Source: Palaemon carinicauda (lineage: Eukaryota; Arthropoda; Malacostraca; Decapoda; Palaemonidae). From it: 64,000 bases of DNA. The stretch covers positions 18,422,500 through 18,486,499 of the forward strand of contig NC_090743.1 of NCBI RefSeq assembly GCF_036898095.1. The letters run 5' to 3'. The position numbers and the translations under genes are program-made. Of the stretch, positions 35,701 to 46,439 are shown piece by piece. The notes beneath the pieces are model-generated. The model was given only the letters and a program-made list of their open reading frames with translations, was not told where the DNA came from and ran no database searches. Within the stretch, counting starts at the first letter, position 1. Every line of letters starts with the position of its first letter.

Positions 35701-36415
35701 TAAGTGAACTCCGCCGAGGGGAAGAAACACTAGCATGAGAGACTGACGATAGACTTAAGTTTCTCCCTCGTAGGTTGAACATGAACGGGAGAAACTAAGC
35801 CATCAGCTACCATAGGGTTTGAAGAGGCAGAGGTGATGGGTGATACCGCATTGGATACCTCTGAAACCACAACGTCGACAAGAGACAGAGGATCAACCTC
35901 TGAAAGTGACGGCGATTGCTTGACAGCGGCACCCAATCGGATGTAGTTGAGCAAAACCTCCTTGGAGGGCGAACCCGTAAGCCCCAAGGAGGACCAAAGC
36001 TGAAATAAGGTTAGTGACATATTCTCCCCAGGGGGGAGAGGTGGAGCTGCTTCGCTAGGGGAGGCAACGATATCTTTCAAGCCCCGAGGTTGGTAAACAG
36101 TACATCGGTCTACGCTACCACTCGACGGTCTCTCAAAAGACACCGACCGAGTGGGAGCTTCGAAAGAGGTTTGGGCAACGGAAGAAAAGGCCTTGGATTT
36201 TCTCCTTTCAAAGAAACCTTCGAATGAGAAATATCCCGTTTGGACTTCTTCCATCATCGCGAAAACCTCTCCCACTGGGAGGTAGACCACTCCCTACACC
36301 TGTTGTTGCTATCACACCGTTGGCCCCTACAAGGACAAAGGGCGTGAGGATCAGTCTCGACCACCGACATGAATGTTCCACAGGGGCTGTCGGGAAACCC
36401 AGAGCAGGTGCGCAT
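32735..36415 (-). pseudogene. gag-like ORF1, family 2 (element F), full length but frameshifted
   Basis: Start ~36415 (MRTCSGFPDSPCGTF). The cysteine array is shortened to CPCRGQRC...RCREW by small deletions. Segments 35730-36290, 35309-35782, 34739-35213, 34222-34884, 33255-34280 and 32735-33325 follow in order. The C-terminal part contains SERAFWQVLTLMRALNGF, ATSWLDIWLGTLGILIRSED, ILKRRDAVAERFHEKIL and a basic tail (KPFPVKERKGKKSSRGGK). The tail and the cysteine array are both likely nucleic-acid contacts. RT begins ~40 bp after the gag end. Confidence 0.8.
34395..35200. repeat. GC-rich minisatellite in gag of element F
   Basis: Units such as GCGCGCGGGAGACTGTTGG-CCTACAG (30 bp) repeat at 34545-34720. 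Upstream are units GCTCGCGCGAGGGAGAATAA (~28 bp), and beyond 34990 looser GTTGGCGCGCAGGAGAG units. On minus they encode QQSPAR-type repeats. Confidence 0.85.
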
Positions 36416-36717
36416 AATCGCAGAGGCCAACTTCACACACACTAGAAAAAGAAAAAGAAAAGACAAAAGCAATTAAATGGCTGCCAAATGACGGCGAGGA
36501 TGAGAGCGGACACGTCCGACTACCATCCGAGCTAAGAGCAAAGTGAGCTCAAGCACAGATGTGTGCGGGGGGGGGGAGCAAGCTACCCTCCCCTATCCCC
36601 GCTAACTAGCGGTGTGGATAGTATACCCTCGTTAAAAATTAATGGCTCGTCATTTCAGCTACGCCGAAAATAATACCCCTATTAAATAGCGTGGTTTGTA
36701 TTCCAGTTACGGAACAA

Positions 36718-39356
36718 ACGCATGTTCTGACTCTTGCTGGTCTCCTCCTGCTATAGGACTTGCAGCGAAGTCTCCTCCTGTCCCCGAAGGCTCTTCTTGG
36801 GGAGAGTTGCGGAAATTCTCCGAGTGGCTAGTTGGCTCCATCCTAGTCCTAGAGGAGGACTTGGGCAATGTTTTGGAGTCTTTAGATTCCTTCCTGGGAA
36901 GGATACAAGACTCCAACATTGACGAGGGTGGCATGTTCCTTTCAATCCCTGACTGAGTGGACCCCTCGGTGCGAAGAGAGGTTTCCTCCATTGGTGCGAT
37001 GGGGGAAAGTCTCTCCTTGCGTGATTCCCTTGGAGACGGGAAATCTTTGTCTGAAAGGGAAGGAAAGGCAGTCTGAGGAATATAAGGAACCTGCCTCGAA
37101 GGTCTGCGTGGAGTCAGTTTCGCCCTTGGGAAAGTGACCGCGTCTGGAACTCCTCTTTTTTTCTTCAAAGGGGTAGAAGAAGCCATGGTTCTGTGTCCCA
37201 ATTCAGAGAGGACAGGCTTGAAAGCCTGAGCTACAGCTATGATCAGGGCACCGAACCAAGGCTGTTGGCTGACAGATGCGCTGTCAGACATACCCATTGA
37301 AGGGAAAGGGATTGAAAGATCCCTGGGAGGAGTCACTATAATTGGTGGGTTCGCCTGTGGTAGCTTTGGGATTCTGGACCCCTCTGGAAGTTTCCCTTCT
37401 CCCACAATGCGTGGTGGCATGCACTTGCGGGGGAGGGGAATGAGGCGATGGCGACCTTGCCGTAGGTGGTTCTTTCGGATGTGTAGTCTCGTGCGCGGGA
37501 GGATATTGACGCTCGTGCGAGGGAGAATAATAGCACTCACGCAAGGGACAATATCGGGGCTCGGGCGTGGGAGACTGGTGGCGCGTGGGCGCACAGTGGA
37601 TTCATGCGGGGAGCGCGGGAGAATGTTGCCGCACATCCCTAGGAGAGGATTGACGAGCGTGCACATGGCGCGCGTGCACATGGTGCGCGTGCATATCCTT
37701 GCGGATGCGTGCAGGAGAAGGCCGACGTTCAGGTGAGCACTGGCACGTTGGTAAGGGTTGGCATGCGGGAGAAGGCAGCATAGCTGACTTCCCAGAAGTC
37801 CTGATATCAGTGGAAAGTTGGCGCGGAGGTTTTACCTGGCGCGGAGGTTTTACCTGGCACGTAGGATGGTGCGCAGCATGGCGCGCAGGAGAGCGAGATG
37901 TTGGGTGCGTATGCGCACTTGCAGGAGAGTGCTGGCACGTAGGGGAACACTGGCATGCAGGAAACCGCCATTGCGCAGGAGACTGATGGCGTGTGGGTAG
38001 TTTGCACGCAGGTGAGTGCTAGCGCGCAGCCGAGTGTTGGCGCGCAGATGGATGCAGGCGCGTAGGAGACTGTAGGCGCGTGGGCGCACTTTGCGCAAGG
38101 CATGCAGGCAAGACCTGACGCGCAGGAGATCATGGGCGCATGTGCGGATGAGGGTGCGCATGGTGCGTGATGGAACTACGCTCTTGTTGGAGCGTATGCG
38201 CGTACGCTCTTGATACCCTGTGTTAGGGTTAGGATGAATGTCAGCGCGTAGTGATGGGGCCTGACGAGCTACTAATGAGTGCTTGTCAGGTTTCGTGGGC
38301 GCGTAGCGCTTATCTGGTTGGTGCGCAATAGCACGTTTGGATGGAGCCTTGTTAGGCCCATGCAGGAACGGCGACGGCAGGTCTGTCGGGTGCAAGGTCG
38401 ACGTGTCCTTTAAAACGACGACCTTCCACCAAAGGAGATCGCGAACGATCTGCAAAGAGGTCCAGGACCAAAGCAGGTGCAGTGACGGATGATTGGTCTA
38501 GAGGCTCCTCTGCGGGGGACTGCATCGAAGATGTTGAACCAAAGAGGCGCCTCCTCACCGCAGGTGAAGGAAGGCCTCTCTGGGGGCCGTTGGATCAGCA
38601 AGCTGACCTTCTGCAGTCCTCTGAAGAGGAGTCTCTTTAAATGAGCTCCCCCGAGGGAGAGAAACACTAGCAGGAGAGACTGACGATGGACTTAGTTTCC
38701 TCCTCGTAGGTTGATCAGGAACGGGAGAAACTAAGCCGTCAGCTACCGTAGAGTTTGGAGTGGAAGAAGAGATGGATGAGACCGCATTGGATACCTCTGA
38801 CACCACAACGTCAACAAGAGACAGAGGATCAACCTCTGACGGTGATGACGATTGCTTGACAGCAGCACCCAATCAGATGTAGTTAAGCAAAACCTCCTTG
38901 GAGGGTGATCCTGTAAGGCCCAAGGAGGACCAAAGCTGAAATAAGAAGGTTAGTGACATGCTCCTCCGAGGGGAGAGGTGGAGCTGCTTCGCTAGGGGAA
39001 GCAACGTCATCTCTCGAGACCTGAGGTTGGTAAACAGTACATCGGTCTACGCTACCACTCGACGGTCTATTGAAAGAGACCGACCGAGTGGGAGCTTCGG
39101 AGGAGGTTTGGGCAATGGAAGAAGAGGCCTTGGGTTTTTCTCCTTTCGAAGCAACCTTCGAAGGAGAAAAATCCCGTTTGGACTTCTTCCGTCGTCGCGA
39201 AAACCTCTCCCACTGGGAGGCAGACCACTCCCTACACTTGTTGATACTATCACACCATTGGCCCCTACAAGAAGGACAAAGGGCATGAGGATCAGTCTCG
39301 ACCGCCAACATGAATGTTCCACAGGGGAAGTCGGGAAACCCAGGGAAGGTGCGCAT
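36718..39356 (-). pseudogene. gag-like ORF1, family 2 (element G), C-terminally truncated
   Basis: Start ~39356 (MRTFPGFPDFPCG), then CPSCRGQWC and NKCREWSASQWERF, so one cysteine pair (CxEC) is reduced. A basic RRRKKSKRD follows. Segments 38883-39377, 38555-38872, 38352-38558, 37850-38455 and 36707-37681 continue the protein up to GGDQQESEHAF, where it is cut by element F. Frameshifts are present. Confidence 0.78.
37480..38170. repeat. GC-rich minisatellite in gag of element G
   Basis: Short units such as TGGCGCGGAGGTTTTACC (two perfect tandem copies at ~37818-37856) and TGGCGCGCAGGAGA recur irregularly. Same position in gag as in C, D and F. Confidence 0.75.
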
Positions 39357-39499
39357 GATTGCAAAGGCCAACTTCACATATACAGAAACTAGAAAAAGAA
39401 AAGAAAAAAAGCAATGAAACGGCTGCCAATATGACGGCGAGTATGAGAGTGGACACGTCCGACCACCATCCGAGCCGAGAGCAAAGTGAGCTCAAGCAC

Positions 39500-39501
<2 letters not shown>

Positions 39502-39550
<49 letters not shown>

Positions 39551-39560
39551 GGGGGGGGGG
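39502..39560. repeat. (GT)n then G run
   Basis: About 47 bp of GT followed by ~10 G, expanded from the GGTGTGTGTGAGGGG motif found in every family-2 leader. Confidence 0.95.
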
Positions 39561-39707
39561 GTTTTAGCAAGCTACCCTCCCCTACCCCCGCTAACTAGCA
39601 GTGTGGGTAGTAGACCCTCGTTAAAAATTAATGGCTCGTCATTTCAGCTACAACGGAAGTAATACCCCTATTAAATAGCGTGGTTTGTATTCCAGTTACG
39701 GAACAAA

Positions 39708-39986
39708 TATACATTAGAAAATTTAAGTTAAAAGACAAAAATTAATGACAGTCCAAAATAGGCGAGGAGGAAGACCGAATACGGTCTTCATCCGAGCCAA
39801 AAGTAAAGTGAGCTAAATCACCGGTGTGTGAGTGGAAGCGGTAGAAAGCTACCCCCCTTACCCCTGCTAACTAGCGGTGTGGGTAGTTAACCCTCGCTAA
39901 ATTTTAATGGCTCGTCATTTCAGCTTCGCAAAAAGTAATACCCCTAAATAAATAGCATAGGTGTGTAATCCAGTTACAGAACAAAC
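39708..39986 (-). repeat. Isolated, diverged family-2 gag-side end
   Basis: A second leader copy (GAGCCAAAAGTAAAGTGAGC, CTAACTAGCGGTGTGGGTAG, ATGGCTCGTCATTTCAGCTT) ends ...ATCCAGTTACAGAACAAA at ~39986. No gag lies on its left because it begins after the ITR of G. This is the same arrangement as at 28879-29126. Confidence 0.75.
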
Positions 39987-40047
39987 AATAAATAATTAGC
40001 GCTAATTTGGCATACCAACATAAGAATGAATACACTCAGTTAATTAA

Positions 40048-43000
40048 CCCTGGATAGGTACGCTCCTCGGACACCCCTTTGAGGGTATACTCGGACGCGA
40101 GCAACCCCGACGCCAAAAAAAATTCTTGAAAAATCAGTTTTTGCAGTAACCTCCTTTTTTCTTTTGCCAAAAAAAACTTCAATGAATGCTTAAAACAACT
40201 GTAAAGATAAATACTACTCATCTGCAGAAAAACTATTTATTATAAATATTTTAAAAAATTAAGTAGAAAAAAAAAGACCTTACATAAAAATTCATAAAAA
40301 AAAGTTTATACATATATACACAAATCCTTTTAGGAATTGATTCTTGAATGTTTAGGACACATCTTGATGTATTTTGGATGAAGTCAGACCCATGGAGGTG
40401 AAGATCTGAAAAGAGAAAAAAAGGGTAACTTTTTTTGGCCAAAAAAATTTGTCCAAATTTCATGAATTTTTTGGGGTACCCAAATGAAATAGGAAGTGGC
40501 TGATTTTTTTAGGGAATAAACATATGTTATCCTAAAATAGAAATATGTAAAAAAATCTTCATTATTTTGTAAATTACATTTATATCAGGGGCCATATCTA
40601 AAGGTAATTTTTTGAGTACTTAGAAATTTCGTAAAAAAATACATATATTTAATATATATGATATTTATGCAGGTAAAAATATACCAAAATATCACAAATA
40701 CTATAGGGAACAAGAATATATATAGATAGGGCAACTTACGCTTCGGATATGTCCACAAAATGGCCGCCAACCACACTGACTCAGACTCCCTAATCTGCCA
40801 CTTGAAATGTAGGAAGGTTATGTCAATTTCAAGGTGTTATTTACTAATCTAATTATTCTTGGATATGCATAAAAATTGTATGGTGGGTTGCTGGATAATT
40901 GTCGATTATTTTACGACTATAAAATTAAAATTCTGACCCCAAAAAAATTTTTTGAAGGGAAATAAAATCGAAAAAAAAAATGTAAAACAATATATTTTAG
41001 CTAAAAAAATTTGATGATATTCAATCAAAAAAGAAGTAAACAAAATTTTCCGACAAATAAACATCTAGATGAATCATTACTCTGTGATAGTTCCTTAGTA
41101 CATAGTAATTTTGAAAGAAATGGGAACAAACGAAAAAGTGGCAATCGCAGGAAAATCGAACACATACCTATATATACGCCATATCTGGCTAAAAATAAAG
41201 ATAGGCATGGGTAGCCAGATCATCTAGAAACACTTTCCAACACTATAAAAATACAAGTTTTGCGACACTACTTGCCAATTCCTTACGGTAACATGACTAA
41301 GCAAAAAAATGCAAAACAAATAAAAAGGGGCACTCGCGGAATAATGACCAACATTCTAATATACGGCATTTCAGAAAAAAAAAATTTCAGCCACGTACTA
41401 GGCAAACCATCAAGGCACATTTTCCGACAAATAAACATCTAAATGAATCATTACTCTGTGATAGTTCCTTAGTACGTAGTAATTTTGAAAGAAATGGGAA
41501 AAAACGAAAAAATGGCAATCACCGGAAAATCGAACACATACCTATATATACGCCATATCTGGCTAAAAAAAAGATAGGCATGGGTAGCCAGATCATCTAG
41601 AAACACTTTCCAAAACTATAAAAACATAAGTTTTGCGACACTACTTGCCAATTCCTTACGGTAACATGACTAAGCAAAAAAATGCAAAACAAATAAAAAG
41701 GGGCACTCGCGGAAAAATGGCTAACATTCTAATATACGGCATTTCAGAAAAAAAAAATTCAGCCACGTGCTAGGCAAACCATCAAGGCACATTTTCCGAC
41801 AAATAAACATCTAAATGAATCATTACTCTGTGATAGTTCCTTAGTACGTAGTAATTTTGAAAGAAATGGGAAAAAACGAAAAAATAGCAATCACAGGAAA
41901 ATCGAACACATACCTATATATACGCCATATCTGGCTAAAAAAAAAGATAGGCATGGGTAGCCAGATCATCTAGAAACACTTTCCAACACTATAAAATTAT
42001 AAGTTTTGCGACACTACTTGCCAATTCCTTACGGTAACATGACTAAGCAAAAAAATGCAAAACAAATAAAAAGGGGCACTCGCGGAAAAATGGCCATTCT
42101 AATATACGGCATTTCAGAAAAAAAAAAATTCAGCCACGTGCTAGGCAAACCATCAAGGCACATTTTCCGACAAATAAACATATAAATGAATCATTACTCT
42201 GTGATAGTTCCTTAGTACGTAGTAATTTTGAAAATGGGAAAAAACGAAAAAATGGCAATCACAGGAAAATCGAACACATACCTATATATACGCCATATCT
42301 GGCTAAAAAAAAGATAGGCATGGGTAGCCAGATCATCTAGAAACACTTTCCAACACTATAAAAATATAAGTTTTGCGACACTACTTGCCAATTCCTTACG
42401 GTAACATGACTAAGTAAAAAAATGCAAAACAAATAAAAAATGGCCAACATTTTATTATACGCATTTCAGAAAAAAAAATTTCAGCCACGTGCTAGGCAAA
42501 CCATCAAGGCACATTTTCCGACAAATAAACATCTAAATGAATCATTACTCTGTGATAGTTCCTTAATACATAGTAATTTTGAAAGAAATGGGAACAAACG
42601 AAAAAGTGGCAATCGCAGGAAAATCGAACACATACCTATATATACGCCATATCTGGCTAAAAATAAAGATAGGCATGGGTAGCCAGATCATCTAGAAACA
42701 CTTTCCAACACTATAAAAATACAAGTTTTGCGACACTACTTGCCAATTCCTTACGGTAACATGACTAAGCAAAAAAATGCAAAACAAATAAAAAGGGGCA
42801 CTCGCGGAATAATGACCATCATTCTAATATACGGCATTTCAGAAAAAAAAATTTCAGCCACGTACTAGGCAAACCATCAAGGCACATTTTCCGACAAATA
42901 AACATCTAAATGAATCATTACTCTGTGATAGTTCCTTAGTACGTAGTAATTTTGAAAGAAATGGGAAAAAACGAAAAAATGGCAATCACCGGAAAATCGA

Positions 43001-45036
43001 ACACATACCTATATATACGCCATATCTGGCTAAAAAAAAGATAGGCATGGGTAGCCAGATCATCTAGAAACACTTTCCAAAACTATAAAAACATAAGTTT
43101 TGCGACACTACTTGCCAATTCCTTACAGTAACATGACTAAGCAAAAAAATGCAAAACAAATAAAAAGGGGCACTCGCGGAAAAATGGCTAACATTCTAAT
43201 ATACGGCATTTCAGAAAAAAAAAATTCAGCCACGTGCTAGGCAAACCATCAAGGCACATTTTCCGACAAATAAACATCTAAATGAATCATTACTCTGTGA
43301 TAGTTCCTTAGTACGTAGTAATTTTGAAAGAAATGGGAAAAAACGAAAAAATAGCAATCACAGGAAAATCGAACACATACCTATATATACGCCATATCTG
43401 GCTAAAAAAAAAGATAGGCATGGGTAGCCAAATCATCTAGAAACACTTTCCAACACTATAAAATTATAAGTTTTGCGACACTACTTGCCAATTCCTTACG
43501 GTAACATGACTAAGCAAAAAAATGCAAAACAAATAAAAAGGGGCACTCGCGGAAAAATGGCCATTCTAATATACGGCATTTCAGAAAAAAAAAAATTCAG
43601 CCACGTGCTAGGCAAACCATCAAGGCACATTTTCCGACAAATAAACATATAAATGAATCATTACTCTGTGATAGTTCCTTAGTACGTAGTAATTTTGAAA
43701 ATGGGAAAAAACGAAAAAATGGCAATCACAGGAAAATCGAACACATACCTATATATACGCCATATCTGGCTAAAAAAAAAGATAGGCATGGGTAGCCAGA
43801 TCATCTAGAAACACTTTCCAACACTATAAAAATATAGGTTTTGCGACACTACTTGCCAATTCCTTACGGTAACATGACTAAGTAAAAAAATGCAAAACAA
43901 ATAAAAAATGGCCAACATTTTATTATACGCATTTCAGAAAAAAAAATTTCAGCCACGTGCTAGGCAAACCATCAAGGCACATTTTCCGACAAATAAACAT
44001 CTAAATGAATCATTACTCTGTGATAGTTCCTTAGTACGTAGTAATTTTGAAAGAAATGGGAAAAAACGAAAAAATGGCAATCACAGGAAAATCGAACACA
44101 TACCTATATATACGCTATATCTGGCTAAAAAAAAGATAGGCATGGGTAGCCAGATCATCTAGATACACTTTCCAACACTATAAAAATATAAGTTTTGCGA
44201 CACTACTTGCCAATTCCTTACGGTAACATGACTAAACAAAAAAATGCAAAACAAATAAAAAGGGGCACTCGCGGAAAAATGCCCAACATTCTAATATACG
44301 GCATCTCAGATAAAAAAAAAGACATGCACGTGTTAGCCCAACCATCAAGGCACACTTTCTAACACATAAACATGAAAAAAAAATCAATAATATACGGCAA
44401 TTCCTTACTACGTAGTAAATTTTTACAAATATTGAAAAAAAAACAGAAATTGGTAACCGCAGTTAAATACCCAATATACCAATAACTACGTCGTATCTGA
44501 CAAAAACAAAGTCACGCATGGGTAGCCAGATCATCTAGACACACTTTCCAACACTAAAAAAGCAAAAGTTTTACGACACTATTTGGCAATATCTTACGGA
44601 AAAATGACTTGGCAAAAAAATGAAAAAAAAGGAAAAAGGGGCACTCGCGGTAAAATGGTCCTCGTGGTGATGAACATTTTAACTAAAAAAAAATCATGCA
44701 CATGGTAGCCAAATAATCCACCAAGACTTTCCACAACTGATAACCTAAACAAGTTGCACCATTCTACAACAATTTCATAATACGTAATAACTTTGATAAT
44801 TATGCAAATTACCTTAGAAGGGTAAACTCGGTCGCGCTCGACCCCGACGCGTCTCAGAAATCGGGGAAGGAGTACAGCTACAGCAATGCACATCTGGACA
44901 CTACTAGAGCGTGTAGGCGAGACACCTACTGCAGGTCGATCACCCACAAATTCAGTCACGGGGGGGAGTCACGTGAGAAAAACCTCTTTTTTTTTGACGC
45001 TCGGGGTCACGGACGACCCACCGTACCGTTCCAGGG
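40048..45036. mobile_element. TTAA-flanked inverted-repeat element (piggyBac-like, non-autonomous) carrying a satellite array
   Basis: The left end is TTAA (40044-40047) followed by CCCTGGATAGGTACG. The right end is CGTACCGTTCCAGGG followed by TTAA (45037-45040). The first 15 bases of the ends match at 13 as inverted repeats, and an ACCCCGA-GC-plus-oligo(A) block recurs inverted ~30-50 bp inside. TTAA duplication and termini starting CCC are the hallmarks of piggyBac-type elements. No transposase ORF is visible; the interior is mostly the ~370-bp satellite. The class is inferred from the ends only. Confidence 0.6.
41010..44340. repeat. ~370-bp satellite, nine monomers, with four-monomer higher-order repeat
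   Basis: The anchor CCGACAAATAAACAT starts at 41050, 41424, 41796, 42167, 42518, 42891, 43263, 43634 and 43986. Spacings are 374, 372, 371, 351, 373, 372, 371 and 352, so a 1468-bp block of four monomers is repeated. Monomer-specific variants repeat with the block: AGTGGCAATCGCAGG in 1 and 5, CAATCACCGG in 2 and 6, AATAGCAATCACAGG in 3 and 7, and the shorter GAAAATGGG in 4 and 8. A diverged monomer lies to the right (44340-44700). AT-rich with many A runs; no gene. Confidence 0.95.
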
Positions 45037-45293
45037 TTAAGAAAGCCTTTCCAGTACAAAGGAAACATCTACAAATGAATCCATATGGAATGGTATTGAA
45101 AAATCTTGTTCTCCATGCTTTCACCAGTCCTCTATCATTACTACCATATTTTGATTTCAGTAACTTTTTTTTAATTACGATGAATGGTTGTTTTATGATG
45201 ACTGGTGGAAACGTAATATGTTACTTTATGATATTATAGAAAAACAGAAAAACTTTACTTACAAAGGAATGGAGTTTATATGGAAAAACTATT

Positions 45294-45781
45294 GGTGCTA
45301 CTATAGCGTGATTCCTACCCTCATTTTCAGTTCCTACCTCAATATGGGGATTCAAATCTACTAGAGTGATTCCTCCCAAACCACCTAAACAAGTAAACAA
45401 CCAAATAATGTTAGGTTAGGTTTGGTTAGGTTAGGTACTCCAGGGGCACTTGGATGAACACTGCTGGCATGTTTTGAAAGGAGATCAAGACCACTTCGTA
45501 GCAATTTTAACCGACATTAAACAAGTTTTTGTTAGTTAATTTTTGTTACTAAATCAGGGATTTCAATTTTTCAATATTGATGCCCGAAGTTAATTCTGAT
45601 TGCTTAAAGTGTGTTTTATGGATTTTTCAGCATGTTTTATAGAATAGAGTAGATTAAAATAGTGTCAGGAAGTATGTTTTAACTATCCTCCTTTGGTAGG
45701 AATCACCTCATACCCAAAAAATAGGGTAGGAATCACACCATAGTAGAATCCTGATGGTAGGGATCACACTACAGTAGCACC
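45294..45781. mobile_element. MITE-like element with 8-bp target duplication
   Basis: Inverted ends GGTGCTACTATAGCGTGATT at left and the complement of GGTGCTACTGTAGTGTGATC at right, then CCTACC. The 488-bp unit is flanked on both sides by AAACTATT (45286-45293 and 45782-45789), a perfect 8-bp direct repeat. GATTCCTACC-type motifs are repeated subterminally in both orientations. An 8-bp duplication fits hAT, P or Merlin types; the TIR alone does not decide. No coding capacity. Confidence 0.85.
45410..45436. repeat. Telomere-like (TTAGG)n stretch
   Basis: GTTAGGTTAGG-TTTGG-TTAGGTTAGG, the arthropod telomere motif with one variant unit, inside the MITE-like element at 45294-45781. Confidence 0.8.
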
Positions 45782-46052
45782 AAACTATTTCTTTGAAAAT
45801 TACCTTTACTTTCCGTCGCAAATACATAGTTAACGAGATATATCCTAATATGTCTTACTGTAATGGGGACAACCCAGTGGAAACCAAAGTTTTGGGTGAG
45901 AAAAATTTACTGGCGAATTGATATACAAAGGTAAACCTAACGTTTTCTTCTCTACACATTATTCTCTAGAAGCAATAAATCCACGAAAAATTATTCAAAA
46001 TATTAGCATCCTATTCCCATGATATATTTATTTCCCCCTTTTGTTCAAAATG

Positions 46053-46331
46053 ATATTTTCATAATAAAATAAATTTTTGAATATACTTACCAGCTGGTTA
46101 TATAAGAATGGCCAAAGTCTCCTAATGCCCCGGCAGAAATTTCAAAATCTCGCACAGCTTATCGCAGATATGCCAGGTGTACACTAGCGCCCTCACGGTA
46201 CAACAGGTAGAACTATACCCACAAGCTTCAGATCTTCCATGCCCCATGGTCTCTAGAGGGGAGGGTGGGGGGTTTTTAACTTGAATAACCTGCGGGTAAG
46301 TATATCAAAAAATTCATTTTATTATGAAAAT
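46053..46331. repeat. Family-3 terminal module
   Basis: 279 bp with 39-bp inverted ends (36 of 39 match): ATATTTTCATAATAAAATAA ... ATACTTACC and GGTAAGTATATC ... TTATTATGAAAATAT. The interior (AGCTGGTTATATAAGAATGG, GCCCCGGCAGAAATTTC, GTGTACACTAGCGCCCTC) is an inverted copy of 52505-52680. Same architecture as the family-1 and family-2 modules. Confidence 0.88.
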
Positions 46332-46439
46332 ATAATTCTTAAATATAAAACTTCCCGCTGGTTATATAAGAATGGCTGATTGACAACCCTTGGTGGCTGG
46401 TCAGAGACAGCTGCATAATTGGAAATTCACTTAAGAGTT

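Larger units (their letters stand above)
29834..36717 (-). mobile_element. DIRS-like retrotransposon, family 2, element F (most complete family-2 copy)
   Basis: From left ITR (CCCGTAACTGGAATACAAAC at ~29839) to right ITR (CCAGTTACGGAACAAA to 36717), minus strand, 6.9 kb. In gene order it has gag, an RT fragment, RNase H, a Dam-like segment and YR, and a 3' UTR at 29834-30247 without an ORF. RT is shortened by an internal deletion and several frames are shifted. Every other domain is recognisable. Confidence 0.85.
36718..39707 (-). mobile_element. DIRS-like retrotransposon, family 2, element G (gag side only)
   Basis: A second gag begins exactly where the ITR of F ends. The first bases (CGCATGTTCTGACTCTTGCT) correspond to the interior of F at ~33657. 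From there G runs through gag to leader and ITR ending GTTACGGAACAAA at 39707. Everything 3' of mid-gag is absent. Confidence 0.82.

Noticed and set aside
37239..37736. 165-residue plus-strand frame opposite element G gag
   Set aside because: Antisense shadow of gag; similar shadows at 1462-1853, 2540-2839 and 34327-34979.
41010..44340. CRISPR-like regular array
   Set aside because: Monomers are ~370 bp and contiguous with no unique spacers; it is a satellite.
46290..46310. Splice donor (GGGTAAGTATAT) suggesting a host exon
   Set aside because: The motif is part of the inverted end of the terminal module and recurs at 52675 as part of the ITR; no coding exon lies next to it.
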